This document shows positions 46,863-57,572 of a stretch of 64,000 bases of DNA, piece by piece (the stretch's first letter is position 1; each line of letters opens with the position of its first letter). Origin of the DNA: WVYX01 sp039586815 (lineage in GTDB: Bacteria; Gemmatimonadota; Gemmatimonadetes; Gemmatimonadales; GWC2-71-9); assembly GCA_039586815.1 (NCBI GenBank), contig JBDHJR010000016.1, positions 1 through 64,000 on the forward strand, written 5' to 3'. The notes beneath the pieces are model-generated. The model was given only the letters and a program-made list of their open reading frames with translations, was not told where the DNA came from and did not search any database. Made by a program: the position numbers and the translations under genes.

Positions 46863-47561
46863 ATGTCGCTGATTCCCCGTTTCGTGCGCCGCGGTTTCGA
46901 GGCCATCCTCAGCCCGCTGGTGAACCGCCTGGTGGCTTGGCACGTCAGTCCCAATGCCATCACCACCGTGGGCACGCTGGTCCTCGTCGGATCGGCCGTC
47001 GCCTTCGGTGTGGGCGAGGCGCGGCTGGGTGGCTTTCTGCTGCTGCTCTCCGGCGTGTGCGACATGCTGGACGGGCGCGTGGCGCGCAAGGCCGGCGGAG
47101 TCACGAAGTTCGGCGCTTTCTACGATTCGACGCTGGACCGGGTGGGCGATGCCGCGCTGTTCACGGGCATCCTGCTGTACTTCGTGGCCGGCGGCGTGCC
47201 GCAGCCCTGGGTCGTGCCGGGAGCCGCGGTCGCGGCGGTCGCGCTGGGCGCAACCCTGATCGTGTCGTACGCACGGGCCAGAGCCGAAGGGCTGGAGCTT
47301 GAGTGCAAGGTGGGCATCGCTCAGCGCGCGGAGCGGGTGCTCGGGCTCGGCGTGCCGACCCTGTTCTTCGGTGCCGGACCGAACGGCTACATGCTGTTGG
47401 GCATCGTCGCGGTACTGGCGGTGCTGGCGCTGATCACCGTGGTGCAACGTATGGTTCACGTTCGCAAGATCACGCGGCGCAAGGCCCGGGCGACGCAGTC
47501 CCGCTGGCAGGCGCCCGCGTTCGCAGATATGTCGTCAGAGAAAGGACCTAGTGGTGACTGA
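46863..47561 (+). CDS. CDP-alcohol phosphatidyltransferase, probable phosphatidylinositol-phosphate synthase
   Basis: A 232-residue membrane protein with about six spans and the CDP-alcohol motif DxxDGxxAR...GxxxDxxxD, seen as DMLDGRVAR...GAFYDSTLD (about residues 67-92). The next gene, overlapping by 11 bases, is inositol-phosphate synthase, so the acceptor is most likely inositol-1-phosphate, giving phosphatidylinositol phosphate as in Actinobacteria and archaeal AIP synthase. ATG 46863 chosen because the family N-terminus starts there. Confidence 0.85.
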   Translation: MSLIPRFVRRGFEAILSPLVNRLVAWHVSPNAITTVGTLVLVGSAVAFGVGEARLGGFLLLLSGVCDMLDGRVARKAGGVTKFGAFYDSTLDRVGDAALFTGILLYFVAGGVPQPWVVPGAAVAAVALGATLIVSYARARAEGLELECKVGIAQRAERVLGLGVPTLFFGAGPNGYMLLGIVAVLAVLALITVVQRMVHVRKITRRKARATQSRWQAPAFADMSSEKGPSGD

Positions 47562-48885
47562 GGCAATCAAGAAGGACGTGGCTCCGGCCGACGGCACGCT
47601 CGGTGTGCTGCTTGTGGGGCTCGGGGCCGTGGCGACGACGTTCGTCGCCGGCGTAGAGAATATCAGGCGCGGGCACGCGAAGGCCATCGGCTCGCTCGGC
47701 AAGTTGGCAACGATCCGCCTAGGCAAGCGCACCGAGGGGCGCTCTCCGTTGATCGAGGACTTCGTGCCGCTGGCCTCGCTGGACGATATGGTGTTCGGGG
47801 CGTGGGATCCGATTCCCGACGACGCCTACGAGTCGTGCAAGGTATCGGGGGTGCTGGACACCCCGCACATCGAGCCCATCAAAGACTTCCTGCAGACCAT
47901 CAAGCCGATGCCGGCGGTGTTCGACAGCCACTATGTGAAGCGGCTTGACGGCCCCAACGTGAAGCAGGGGAAGAGCAAGCGGGACCTGGCCGAGCAGCTG
48001 CGCGAGGACATTCGGAACTTCAAGGCACAGCACAAGTGCGACCGATTGGTCCTGGTGTGGTGCGCGTCCACCGAGGTGTTCATCCAGCCCGGACCGGCCC
48101 ACGAGTCGCTGGCGGCGTTCGAGGCGGCGATGGACGCCAACGACGACACTATCGCACCTTCGATGCTGTACGCTTGGGCCAGCCTCATGGAGGGCGTGCC
48201 CTTTGCAAACGGCGCCCCCAATCTGACGGTCGACACGCAGGCGATGCAGGAGCTGGCCGAGCTGAAGGGTGTCGCGATCTGCGGCAAGGATTTCAAGACG
48301 GGCCAGACCCTCATGAAGACGGTTCTCTCCCCGATGCTCAAGGCACGCATGCTGGGGCTCTCGGGGTGGTACTCCACCAACATCCTGGGGAACCGGGACG
48401 GGGAGGTGCTGGACGATCCCGAGTCGTTCAAGACCAAGGAGGAGTCCAAGCTCGGGGTGCTGGAGCACATCCTGCAGCCTTCCATGTACCCCGATCTGTA
48501 CGGCGACATCTACCACAAGGTGCGGATCAACTACTATCCGCCCCGCGGGGACAACAAGGAGGGGTGGGACAACATCGACATCTTCGGGTGGCTCGGCTAT
48601 CCGATGCAGATCAAGATCGACTTCCTCTGCCGCGACTCGATTCTGGCAGCGCCCATCGTGCTGGACCTCGCGCTGTTCCTCGACCTGGCACAGCGTGCCG
48701 GGATGGTGGGGATCCAGGAGTGGCTGTCGTTCTACTTCAAGAGCCCGATGGCGGCGCGGGGCTTGAACCCGGAACACGACCTGTTCATTCAGCAAACCAA
48801 GCTGAAGAACACGCTGCGCTGGTTGATGGGTGAGGACCAGATCACCCATCTCGGGATCGAGTACTACGAATTCGAGAAGGTGTGA
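47551..48885 (+). CDS. ino1: myo-Inositol-1-phosphate synthase
   Basis: A 444-residue enzyme from a GTG (another GTG follows at once). Rossmann motif GVLLVGLGAVATTFVAGV, LVWCASTEVF, and the long conserved catalytic stretch (GKDFKTGQTLMKT, LSGWYSTNILGNRDG, KLGVLEHILQPSMYPDLYG) identify it. It converts glucose-6-phosphate to inositol-1-phosphate using NAD. It overlaps its neighbours on both sides. Confidence 0.95.
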   Translation: MVTEAIKKDVAPADGTLGVLLVGLGAVATTFVAGVENIRRGHAKAIGSLGKLATIRLGKRTEGRSPLIEDFVPLASLDDMVFGAWDPIPDDAYESCKVSGVLDTPHIEPIKDFLQTIKPMPAVFDSHYVKRLDGPNVKQGKSKRDLAEQLREDIRNFKAQHKCDRLVLVWCASTEVFIQPGPAHESLAAFEAAMDANDDTIAPSMLYAWASLMEGVPFANGAPNLTVDTQAMQELAELKGVAICGKDFKTGQTLMKTVLSPMLKARMLGLSGWYSTNILGNRDGEVLDDPESFKTKEESKLGVLEHILQPSMYPDLYGDIYHKVRINYYPPRGDNKEGWDNIDIFGWLGYPMQIKIDFLCRDSILAAPIVLDLALFLDLAQRAGMVGIQEWLSFYFKSPMAARGLNPEHDLFIQQTKLKNTLRWLMGEDQITHLGIEYYEFEKV

Positions 48886-49302
48886 GTACCGCCGATCTCG
48901 TAGTCATCGTCATCGGCCTCACGCTCATCCTGGTCGAACTGTGGTTCTTCCTGGGTAAGCGACAGGTCCCCGGGTCCGCACCGCCCAAGGGCGGCGTGCA
49001 GGAGCTCCGCATCGTGGTGCGCGACGGCTACAACCCCGCGACCGTGACCGTGGAAGCAGGCCGCCCGGTGCGCCTGCTGTTCTACCGCGACGAGACGAAC
49101 GAGTGCTCGGAGCGCGTGATATTCGATGGCCTAGGTGTGGACCAGGAACTGGCAGCCTTCAAGACCACCCCGATCCAGTTCACGCCCAAGGAACCGGGCG
49201 ACTACCCGTTCCGCTGCGGCAAGTCCGTGATGCGGGGGCGCGTCGTGGCGCAAGTAGGGCGTGAGAGCGCCCGCGCCAACCTCGGCAAGGGACATGTGAA
49301 GC

Positions 49303-49310
<8 letters not shown>
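48882..49310 (+). CDS. Membrane-anchored cupredoxin-like protein
   Basis: A 142-residue protein from a GTG overlapping ino1. One N-terminal membrane span (VIVIGLTLILVELWFFLG) and a cupredoxin domain (about 38-125: VVRDGYNPATVTVEAGRPVRLLFYRDE...CSERVIF...PGDYPFRCGKSVMRG). Likely copper ligands are the two Cys and Met. It precedes the CopA gene and probably takes part in copper delivery or sensing at the membrane. Confidence 0.82.
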
Positions 49311-51855
<2,545 letters not shown>

Positions 51856-51860
51856 CGCAC

Positions 51861-52151
51861 ATGCGGTACTTCCATCGTACATCTGTCGCGCCCGACGACG
51901 TGCTGGCCGAGGCCGATGCGTACTTCGGGGAGCGGCTCGAGTGCTCTGACGCCGGCGACCGCCACCGCAGCTTCGGCGGCACGATCGGTCGCATCGACCT
52001 CAAGGTGGAGGCCGAGGGCGGGCACTACACGCTGATCACCGTGGTTACAGACCAGGTGGGGGAGAGCGAGGCGGACAAGGTGGCCAAGCGCTTCCTCGGT
52101 CTGGTGCACAAGCGGGCGGAGCCGGAGCACGAGGTCAAGGGAGCGTATTAG
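51861..52151 (+). CDS. Hypothetical protein in the copper cluster
   Basis: A 96-residue cytoplasmic protein between copA and copZ. Begins MRYFHRTSVAPDDVLAEADAYFG and ends charged. Predicted alpha/beta; one Cys (C28). No family recognised. Tight spacing (5 bases) after copA suggests a related role. Confidence 0.65.
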   Translation: MRYFHRTSVAPDDVLAEADAYFGERLECSDAGDRHRSFGGTIGRIDLKVEAEGGHYTLITVVTDQVGESEADKVAKRFLGLVHKRAEPEHEVKGAY

Positions 52152-52170
52152 GCGCCCCAACGCCCCGGGG

Positions 52171-52241
52171 AAGAGGGAAAAGGGAAGGGGGAAGGGTACT
52201 GCGGCATCGTCGTACCCTTCCCTCTTCCCCCTTCTCATTTC
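52171..52241. repeat. Purine/pyrimidine-armed hairpin element, copy B
   Basis: A long imperfect hairpin: perfect 9-bp core (52191-52199 with 52212-52220), extended by about 9 further pairs including one G-T, and then patchy pairing. Left arm purely G/A-rich, right arm C/T-rich. Lies 19 bases after the stop of the hypothetical gene. Resembles the element at 46721-46776. Confidence 0.5.
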
Positions 52242-52283
52242 CCCTGAGATCGGAACCTGAGTGAGGCGAGGAACTGAGGACTG

Positions 52284-52496
52284 ATGGCATCAACCAAACT
52301 CACGATCACCGGCATGACCTGCGAGCACTGCGTCGCAAAGGTCGAGAAGGCGCTCAAGAACGTGGACGGCGTGTGGGGCGTCTTCGTGGATCTCGACGGG
52401 GGCGCGGCCGAGGTGGACTTCGACGACGCCAAGGCCGCGGCGAACCAGCTCACCGAAGCGGTGCAGGCCGCAGGCTACGAGGCCACGGTTGGCTGA
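52284..52496 (+). CDS. copZ: CopZ-like copper chaperone
   Basis: A 70-residue single HMA domain with GMTCEHC. This is the size and motif of CopZ, which hands Cu(I) to CopA. Its stop overlaps the TTG start of the E1beta gene. Confidence 0.9.
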   Translation: MASTKLTITGMTCEHCVAKVEKALKNVDGVWGVFVDLDGGAAEVDFDDAKAAANQLTEAVQAAGYEATVG

Positions 52497-53469
52497 GGTC
52501 ACCTACCTCGAGGCCCTGCGTCAGGGCCTGTGGGAGGAGATGGAGCGCGACGAGCGCGTCTTCATACTGGGCGAGGACGTGGGGGCGTACGGCGGTGCCT
52601 TCAAGCTCACCGATGGATTCCTCGAGCAGTTCGGTGCCGACCGCGTGATCGACACGCCCATCAGCGAGTCGGCCATCGTGGGAGCCGCGGCCGGTGCCGC
52701 CCACATGGGCATGCGGCCGGTGGCGGAGATGCAGTTCATCGACTTCATCGCGGCGGCGTACGACATCCTCACCAACTACGTGGCCACGGCGCGCTACCGC
52801 GCCGGTCTCGCGACGCCGATGGTGGTGCGTGGACCGTCGGGGGGGTACGTGCGCGGCGGACCGTTCCACTCCCAGATGCCCGAGGCGGCCTTCTTCCATA
52901 CCCCGGGACTCAAGCTCGTCTGCCCGGCCACGGTGCGGGATGCCAAGGGACTCATCAAGGCGGCGATCCGGGACGAGGATCCTGTCATCTACTTCGAGCA
53001 CAAGTTCCTGTACCGCCGCATCAAGGAGGACCTGCCCGAGGACGAGGAGATCCTCACTCCGATCGGTGAGGCGCGTATCGCACGCGAAGGAACCGATCTC
53101 ACGATCGTCACATGGTCGGCCATGGTGTGGAAGGCCCTGGAAGCAGCCGAGCAGGTTGCTGCCGGCGACGGTGCCTCGGTCGAGGTGCTGGACCTGCGCA
53201 GCCTGCTGCCGCTCGACGATGCCGCGATCGTCGCGTCGGTGCGGAAAACCAACCGCCTGCTGGTCGTGCACGAGGATACCGGGACGGGTGGGGTCGCCGG
53301 CGAAATCACCGCTCGGGTCAACGAACAGGCCTTCGAGTGGCTCGACGCACCCGTGCGGCGCGTGACGGCGCGCGATGCGCCGCTACCGTACGCGGCGCAG
53401 CTGGAGGACCACGTGTTGCCGCAGACGGAAGAGATAGTGGCGGCCGCGCGGGAGCTGCTGGCGTATTAG
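52489..53469 (+). CDS. 2-Oxoacid dehydrogenase E1 beta subunit
   Basis: A 326-residue protein from a TTG overlapping copZ by 8 bases. It matches PdhB/BkdB: LGEDVGAYGGAFKLT, DTPISESAIVGAAAGAAHMGMRP, RGPSGGYVRGGPFHSQ, LLVVHEDTGTGGVAGEI. With an alpha subunit it decarboxylates pyruvate or a branched-chain oxoacid using thiamine diphosphate. No E1 alpha gene is adjacent or in the window. Confidence 0.9.
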   Translation: MAEVTYLEALRQGLWEEMERDERVFILGEDVGAYGGAFKLTDGFLEQFGADRVIDTPISESAIVGAAAGAAHMGMRPVAEMQFIDFIAAAYDILTNYVATARYRAGLATPMVVRGPSGGYVRGGPFHSQMPEAAFFHTPGLKLVCPATVRDAKGLIKAAIRDEDPVIYFEHKFLYRRIKEDLPEDEEILTPIGEARIAREGTDLTIVTWSAMVWKALEAAEQVAAGDGASVEVLDLRSLLPLDDAAIVASVRKTNRLLVVHEDTGTGGVAGEITARVNEQAFEWLDAPVRRVTARDAPLPYAAQLEDHVLPQTEEIVAAARELLAY

Positions 53470-53602
53470 GCAATGTGGGGGGCAAGCTGCACTGGCACGC
53501 CGGTGGGGGCAGCGAGGCAGTGCCCCGCCCGAAGCTCCCGCATCCGTCGGGTTGCGGGTATGTTGGTAGACTACTGAATCACCGAGTGTGCAGGAGAGCA
53601 GC

Positions 53603-54919
53603 ATGGCCCGTGTAGACGTCATAATGCCGCAGATGGGCGAGTCGATCGCCGAGGGCACCGTCTCGCGGTGGCTCAAGGGGGTGGGGGACGAGGTGAAGCG
53701 GGACGAGGCCATCCTCGAGATCTCGACCGACAAGGTGGACGCGGAGATACCGTCGCCGACCTCGGGCGTTCTGGCCGAGATCAAGGTGGAGGAAGGCCAG
53801 ACCGTCGAGGTGCAGACGGTCGTTGCCATCATCGAGACCGAGAAGGGCGCCGCGGCCGCGGCGCCGGCCAAACAGGAGGAAGCGGTCGCCGCAGCGCCGG
53901 CCGCTGCGTCACCCCCCGAGCCTGCACCGGCGGCTGTTGCGCCCGCTCCGGTCGCGGAGCCACCCGGCGGGGACGGCAAGGGTCTGGCCGAGACTGCCGA
54001 CGAGCGCCTGCGGCACCGTTCCACGCCGCTGGTGCGGCGCATCGCCGCAGAGCACGGGGTGGACATCAGCGGCATCGAGGGAAGCGGCCACTCGGGGCGC
54101 GTCACCAAGAAGGACATACTGGCCTTCATCGAGGGAGGAGGTCCCCGGACCGCGCCGGCGCCGCGGGCCGCCGCCGCCCCGAGCGAGGTCCAGCATCCGT
54201 CGGTGGAAGCCTGGCCCGGCGACGAGGTCGTGCCGATGAGCCGCATTCGCAAGCTCACGGCCGACCACATGGTGCTGTCGCGCCGCATCTCGGCTCACGT
54301 CACCAGCTTCTACGAAGTCGACTTCACGCCGATCGCGCGGCTGCGCCAGCAGCTCAAGCAGGCCTTTGCCGAGCGGGACGCCAAGCCGACGTACCTCGCG
54401 TTCATCGTCAAGGTGATCGCGGACAACCTGCGCAAGCACCGGGTAGTCAATGCCTCCGTGAGCGGTGACAGCATCATCTACCGGCAGTCCATCAACATCG
54501 GCATCGCGGTGGCCCTGGATTGGGGTCTCATCGTTCCCGTGCTCAAGGGCGCCGACGAGCTCTCGTTGCTGGGTATTTCCAAGCGGATGGCGGATCTGGC
54601 CGAGCGGGCGCGCACCAAGCGGCTCAACCCCGACGAGGTGCAACAAGGCACGTTCACGATCACCAACCCTGGGACGTTCGGGTCGTACATCGGTGCGCCG
54701 ATCATCAACCAGCCGCAGGTGGCCATTCTGGGAGTCGGCACCATCGAGAAGCGGCCCAAGGTGATGACCCTGGACGACGGGCAGGACGTGATCGCGATCC
54801 GCACTCAGGGCATGCTCTCCATGTCCTACGACCATCGGGTGGTGGACGGCGCCGACGCAGACAGGTTCATGGCCGACGTGAAGCGCGACCTCGAAGAGTT
54901 CACCGACGGAGGGCTGTGA
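53603..54919 (+). CDS. Dihydrolipoamide acyltransferase E2 component
   Basis: A 438-residue E2. One lipoyl domain (about 1-78) with the lipoylated Lys in EISTDKVDAEIPSP; Ala/Pro linker; peripheral-subunit-binding domain (about 140-175, STPLVRRIAAEHGVDISGIEGSG); catalytic domain with SYDHRVVDGADAD. ATG 53603 follows CAGGAGAGCAGC. It forms the core of a 2-oxoacid dehydrogenase. In mycobacteria the equivalent E2 (DlaT) also reduces AhpD; an AhpD-like gene lies 3.5 kb downstream in the same gene run. Confidence 0.92.
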   Translation: MARVDVIMPQMGESIAEGTVSRWLKGVGDEVKRDEAILEISTDKVDAEIPSPTSGVLAEIKVEEGQTVEVQTVVAIIETEKGAAAAAPAKQEEAVAAAPAAASPPEPAPAAVAPAPVAEPPGGDGKGLAETADERLRHRSTPLVRRIAAEHGVDISGIEGSGHSGRVTKKDILAFIEGGGPRTAPAPRAAAAPSEVQHPSVEAWPGDEVVPMSRIRKLTADHMVLSRRISAHVTSFYEVDFTPIARLRQQLKQAFAERDAKPTYLAFIVKVIADNLRKHRVVNASVSGDSIIYRQSINIGIAVALDWGLIVPVLKGADELSLLGISKRMADLAERARTKRLNPDEVQQGTFTITNPGTFGSYIGAPIINQPQVAILGVGTIEKRPKVMTLDDGQDVIAIRTQGMLSMSYDHRVVDGADADRFMADVKRDLEEFTDGGL

Positions 54920-54920
54920 C

Positions 54921-55196
54921 GTGACGCGCCGCGTGATCGAGATCGAGGGCGAGCGCTGGTACGTCTACCCGTCGGGCCGTGTCACTTCGTACACGCGGGA
55001 CGAGTTCGGGCTGGTGTTCGAGAAGGGCACGGGGCCCGGCCTGGTGCGGCGCGTGACGCGGTTCCGCCCGCTGGGTGCCAGCAGGTGGGACGCCGTGCTG
55101 GACGGCCTGTCCAACGCGCAGCTCGTGGATTACCACCGCCACTCGCAGGCAGACCGAACCAGCCCGGAAGTGCGCTACGGCCGTAGGGGCCGGTAG
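54921..55196 (+). CDS. Hypothetical small protein
   Basis: A 91-residue protein from a GTG one base after the E2 stop. Basic, beta-rich start (VIEIEGERWYVYPSGRVTSYTRDEFGLVFEKG) and a helical end. Likely cytoplasmic. No family or motif recognised; the spacing ties it to the E2 operon. Confidence 0.65.
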   Translation: MTRRVIEIEGERWYVYPSGRVTSYTRDEFGLVFEKGTGPGLVRRVTRFRPLGASRWDAVLDGLSNAQLVDYHRHSQADRTSPEVRYGRRGR

Positions 55197-55199
55197 CCA

Positions 55200-56054
55200 G
55201 TGGGCGCGATCGACCTCCACCTACACTCCAACGCGTCGGACGGGGAGCACCCTCCCGCCGAAGTGATACGGCGTGCCGCAGATGCGGGCCTTGGCACCAT
55301 CGCACTCACGGACCACGACACATTGGCAGGCCTTCCCGAGGCGCTGCAGGCGGGAGCGTCGGCCGGCGTACGCGTGATCCCGGGGTGCGAGTTCAGCGTG
55401 GCGGCCAAGTGGGGTGAGATGCACCTGCTCGGTTACTTCCTTCCCCTCGACGAGCCGCGCCTGGAGGAGTACCTGGCCGACAAGCGTCAAGCCCGTGTGC
55501 GCCGCGCCGAGCGGATCGTGCAACGCCTCAACGGGCTCGGTGTCGAGGTCGAGGTGGAGGAGGTCCTGGGGGAGGCGTGCGGTGGTGCGGTGGGCAGGCC
55601 CCACGTCGCGCGTGCGTTGGTGCAGCGGGGTGCGGTGTCCGACGTGGACGCGGCCTTCCGCAAGTACCTCGGCTGGCGCCGGCCGGCGTTCGTCGCAAAG
55701 GAGTTGCCGCCGCTGGAGGAGGTCGCCCGGCTCGTGCGGGCGCTGGGTGGGGTGACTTCGGCGGCCCATCTCAAGGACCGCGCGACACGCGGCAGCTTGA
55801 AGTTGCTCAGGAAGGCGGGAGTGGACGGAGTTGAGGTGTACCACCCGTCGCACGACGAGGCCCGAGCGGGCCGCACGCTGCGGCTGGCGAAGGAACTGGA
55901 CTTGCTCCCCACCGGGGGCACGGACTGGCATGGCGCGGTCGATGACACGCCCGAACGGGCTCCTCTCGGGTCGTTGCACGTACCCGAGGAGTGGCTGGAG
56001 CGGATCGAGAGCCTGCACCAGAAACGCAACTCAATGTCGGAGGCGACGACATGA
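55200..56054 (+). CDS. PHP-domain phosphoesterase (RNase AM/YciV-like)
   Basis: A 284-residue PHP enzyme from a GTG. Metal-binding motifs: DLHLHSNASDGEH, TDHDT, PGCEFS, GRPHVA, AAHLKD and GTDWHG. Same length and order as 3',5'-nucleoside bisphosphate phosphatase/RNase AM proteins, which act on 5'-phosphorylated RNA or pAp. Its stop overlaps the ATG of the peroxiredoxin gene (ATGA), so the two are coupled. Confidence 0.85.
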   Translation: MGAIDLHLHSNASDGEHPPAEVIRRAADAGLGTIALTDHDTLAGLPEALQAGASAGVRVIPGCEFSVAAKWGEMHLLGYFLPLDEPRLEEYLADKRQARVRRAERIVQRLNGLGVEVEVEEVLGEACGGAVGRPHVARALVQRGAVSDVDAAFRKYLGWRRPAFVAKELPPLEEVARLVRALGGVTSAAHLKDRATRGSLKLLRKAGVDGVEVYHPSHDEARAGRTLRLAKELDLLPTGGTDWHGAVDDTPERAPLGSLHVPEEWLERIESLHQKRNSMSEATT

Positions 56055-56497
56055 AGGACATGATCGCGGTCGGGGACAACGCCCCCGACTTCGAGCTGGA
56101 GGGGTCGGACGGCGCCAGCCACCGGCTGAGCGACGTGCTGAAGACGTCACGCGCGCTGCTCATCTTCTATCCGGGTAACAACACGCCTGGGTGAAACCGC
56201 CAACTCTCCGCCGTGCGCGATGAGATGGCCCAGTACAGAGACGCCGACGTGCAACCCTTCGGCGTGAACTTCGCGGGGATCGAGAGCCACCGGCGCTACG
56301 CCGCGAAGCTGAAGCTCCCGTTCCCGCTGTTGAGCGACCCGCGGCGCGAGGTAACCGGCGACTTCGGCGCGCTCAAGTCCGACGGCAAGCGGATCCAGCG
56401 TACCGTCGTGCTGGTCGAGCGGGACGGCAGCGTCGTGTTCTCGGCCCGGGGTATGCCGGGCGCCGGTGAGAGCCTGCCGGCACTGGGGAGCCGCTAG
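56051..56497 (+). CDS. Selenocysteine-containing peroxiredoxin (BCP-like), UGA at Sec48
   Basis: Read through the in-frame TGA at 56192-56194, the gene gives 148 residues. The N-half (APDFELEGSDG...LLIFYPGNNTPG) and C-half (NRQLSAVRDEMAQY...FPLLSDPRREV...RTVVLVERDGSVVF) join into one complete BCP/AhpC-TSA domain. The TGA falls exactly at the peroxidatic Cys of TPGC, giving TPG-Sec. The protein has no Cys at all, so Sec48 would be the only redox residue and an outside reductant would be needed. A SECIS-like hairpin follows at 56199-56229. It reduces hydroperoxides in the cytoplasm. Coupled to the PHP gene upstream; trxB follows. The alternative, a nonsense pseudogene, is much less likely. Confidence 0.9.
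56199..56229 (+). promoter_or_regulatory. Bacterial SECIS element of the peroxiredoxin gene
   Basis: Hairpin starting 4 bases after the TGA: GCCA/TGGC (56199-56202, 56226-56229), a 2-nt bulge, TCTC/GAGA (56205-56208, 56222-56225), CGC/GCG (56209-56211, 56217-56219), and the apical loop CGTGC (56212-56216). The loop is about 18 bases from the UGA and has G at its second position, as SelB recognition in bacteria requires. Confidence 0.8.
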
Positions 56498-56606
56498 CTT
56501 TCGAGGGTCGTCCGGGAACTGCGGCGCTGGTGGTGTGGTTAGTGGGGCGGCGGCCGCCCACAGGCGGCGCCATGGGGCAGTGAACGAGAGACAGGCTGAG
56601 GCACCA

Positions 56607-57572
56607 GTGACTGATACCAAGAATTTCGATGTCATCATAGTGGGTGGCGGTCCCGCCGGGCTGTGCGCGGCGATGTACTCCGGCCGCGGCATGCTGAAGA
56701 CCCTCGTTATCGAGCGCGGCATGACCGGCGGCGAGATGCTGAACACCGAGCTCATCGAGGACTACATCGGCTTCGAGAGCATCAAGGGGCCGGATCTGGC
56801 CAAGAAGATGACCGATCACGCGCTCAAGTTCGGCGCGGAGATCGTGATGGACACGGTCGAGTCGATCGAGAAGCGGGACAACGGTGAGTTCGACGTCAGG
56901 ACCCAGCTCGAGAAGATCTACACGGCTCCGGCCGTGATCATCACAGCGGGCGGGACGCCGCGCAAGCTCGACGTGCCCGGGGAGAAGGAGTACGCGGGCC
57001 GCGGCGTGTCGTACTGCGCCGTGTGCGACGGGGCCTTCTTCAAGGGCGAGGTCCTGGCAGTGGTGGGCGGCGGCGACGCCGCCGTGGAGGAGGCCGACTA
57101 CCTCACGCGCTACGCAGAGAAGGTGTACATCATCCACCGGCGCGATGAGCTGCGGGCATCACCCATCATCCAGAAGCGGGCGTTCAAGAACCCGAAGATC
57201 GAAGTGGTCTGGAACAAGGTGGTGGAGGAGGTACACGGCGAGCCCAAAGGCGTGACCCATCTGACGCTAAAGGACACCCAGACCGGCGAGAGCTCCCGCC
57301 TGGATGTGGGCGGGGTGTTCATCTTCGTGGGGTTCAACCCGAACTCCGGCCTCATCAAGGGGCACTTCGATCACGACGCGGGCGGATATATCATCACCGA
57401 CGATCACATGATGACGTCCATCGCGGGGCTGTTCGCGGCGGGTGACCTGCGGGTACAGCTGGTGCGGCAGATCACCACGGCCGTGGGCGATGCCACGACG
57501 GCGGCAATCGCGGTGGAGAAGTACCTGGCGCAGCGCCGGGACGCGGAGCAACCGGCCGTTGCCTCCTCCTAG
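56607..57572 (+). CDS. trxB: Thioredoxin reductase
   Basis: A 321-residue flavoprotein. FAD site VIIVGGGPAGLCAAMY; redox pair C137 and C140 in YCAVCDGAFF; NADPH site VVGGGDAAVEEA and HRRDELRAS; second FAD motif FAAGDLRVQLVRQITTAVGDATTAA. Starts considered: GTG 56607 and GTG 56580; the former puts the FAD motif at the usual distance. It reduces thioredoxin with NADPH and could feed the selenoperoxidase next to it. Confidence 0.92.
   Translation: MTDTKNFDVIIVGGGPAGLCAAMYSGRGMLKTLVIERGMTGGEMLNTELIEDYIGFESIKGPDLAKKMTDHALKFGAEIVMDTVESIEKRDNGEFDVRTQLEKIYTAPAVIITAGGTPRKLDVPGEKEYAGRGVSYCAVCDGAFFKGEVLAVVGGGDAAVEEADYLTRYAEKVYIIHRRDELRASPIIQKRAFKNPKIEVVWNKVVEEVHGEPKGVTHLTLKDTQTGESSRLDVGGVFIFVGFNPNSGLIKGHFDHDAGGYIITDDHMMTSIAGLFAAGDLRVQLVRQITTAVGDATTAAIAVEKYLAQRRDAEQPAVASS

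Noticed and set aside
56466..56606. Extended N-terminus of thioredoxin reductase
   Set aside because: The extra 47 residues are Ala/Arg-rich, precede the FAD motif by too much, and overlap the end of the peroxiredoxin gene.
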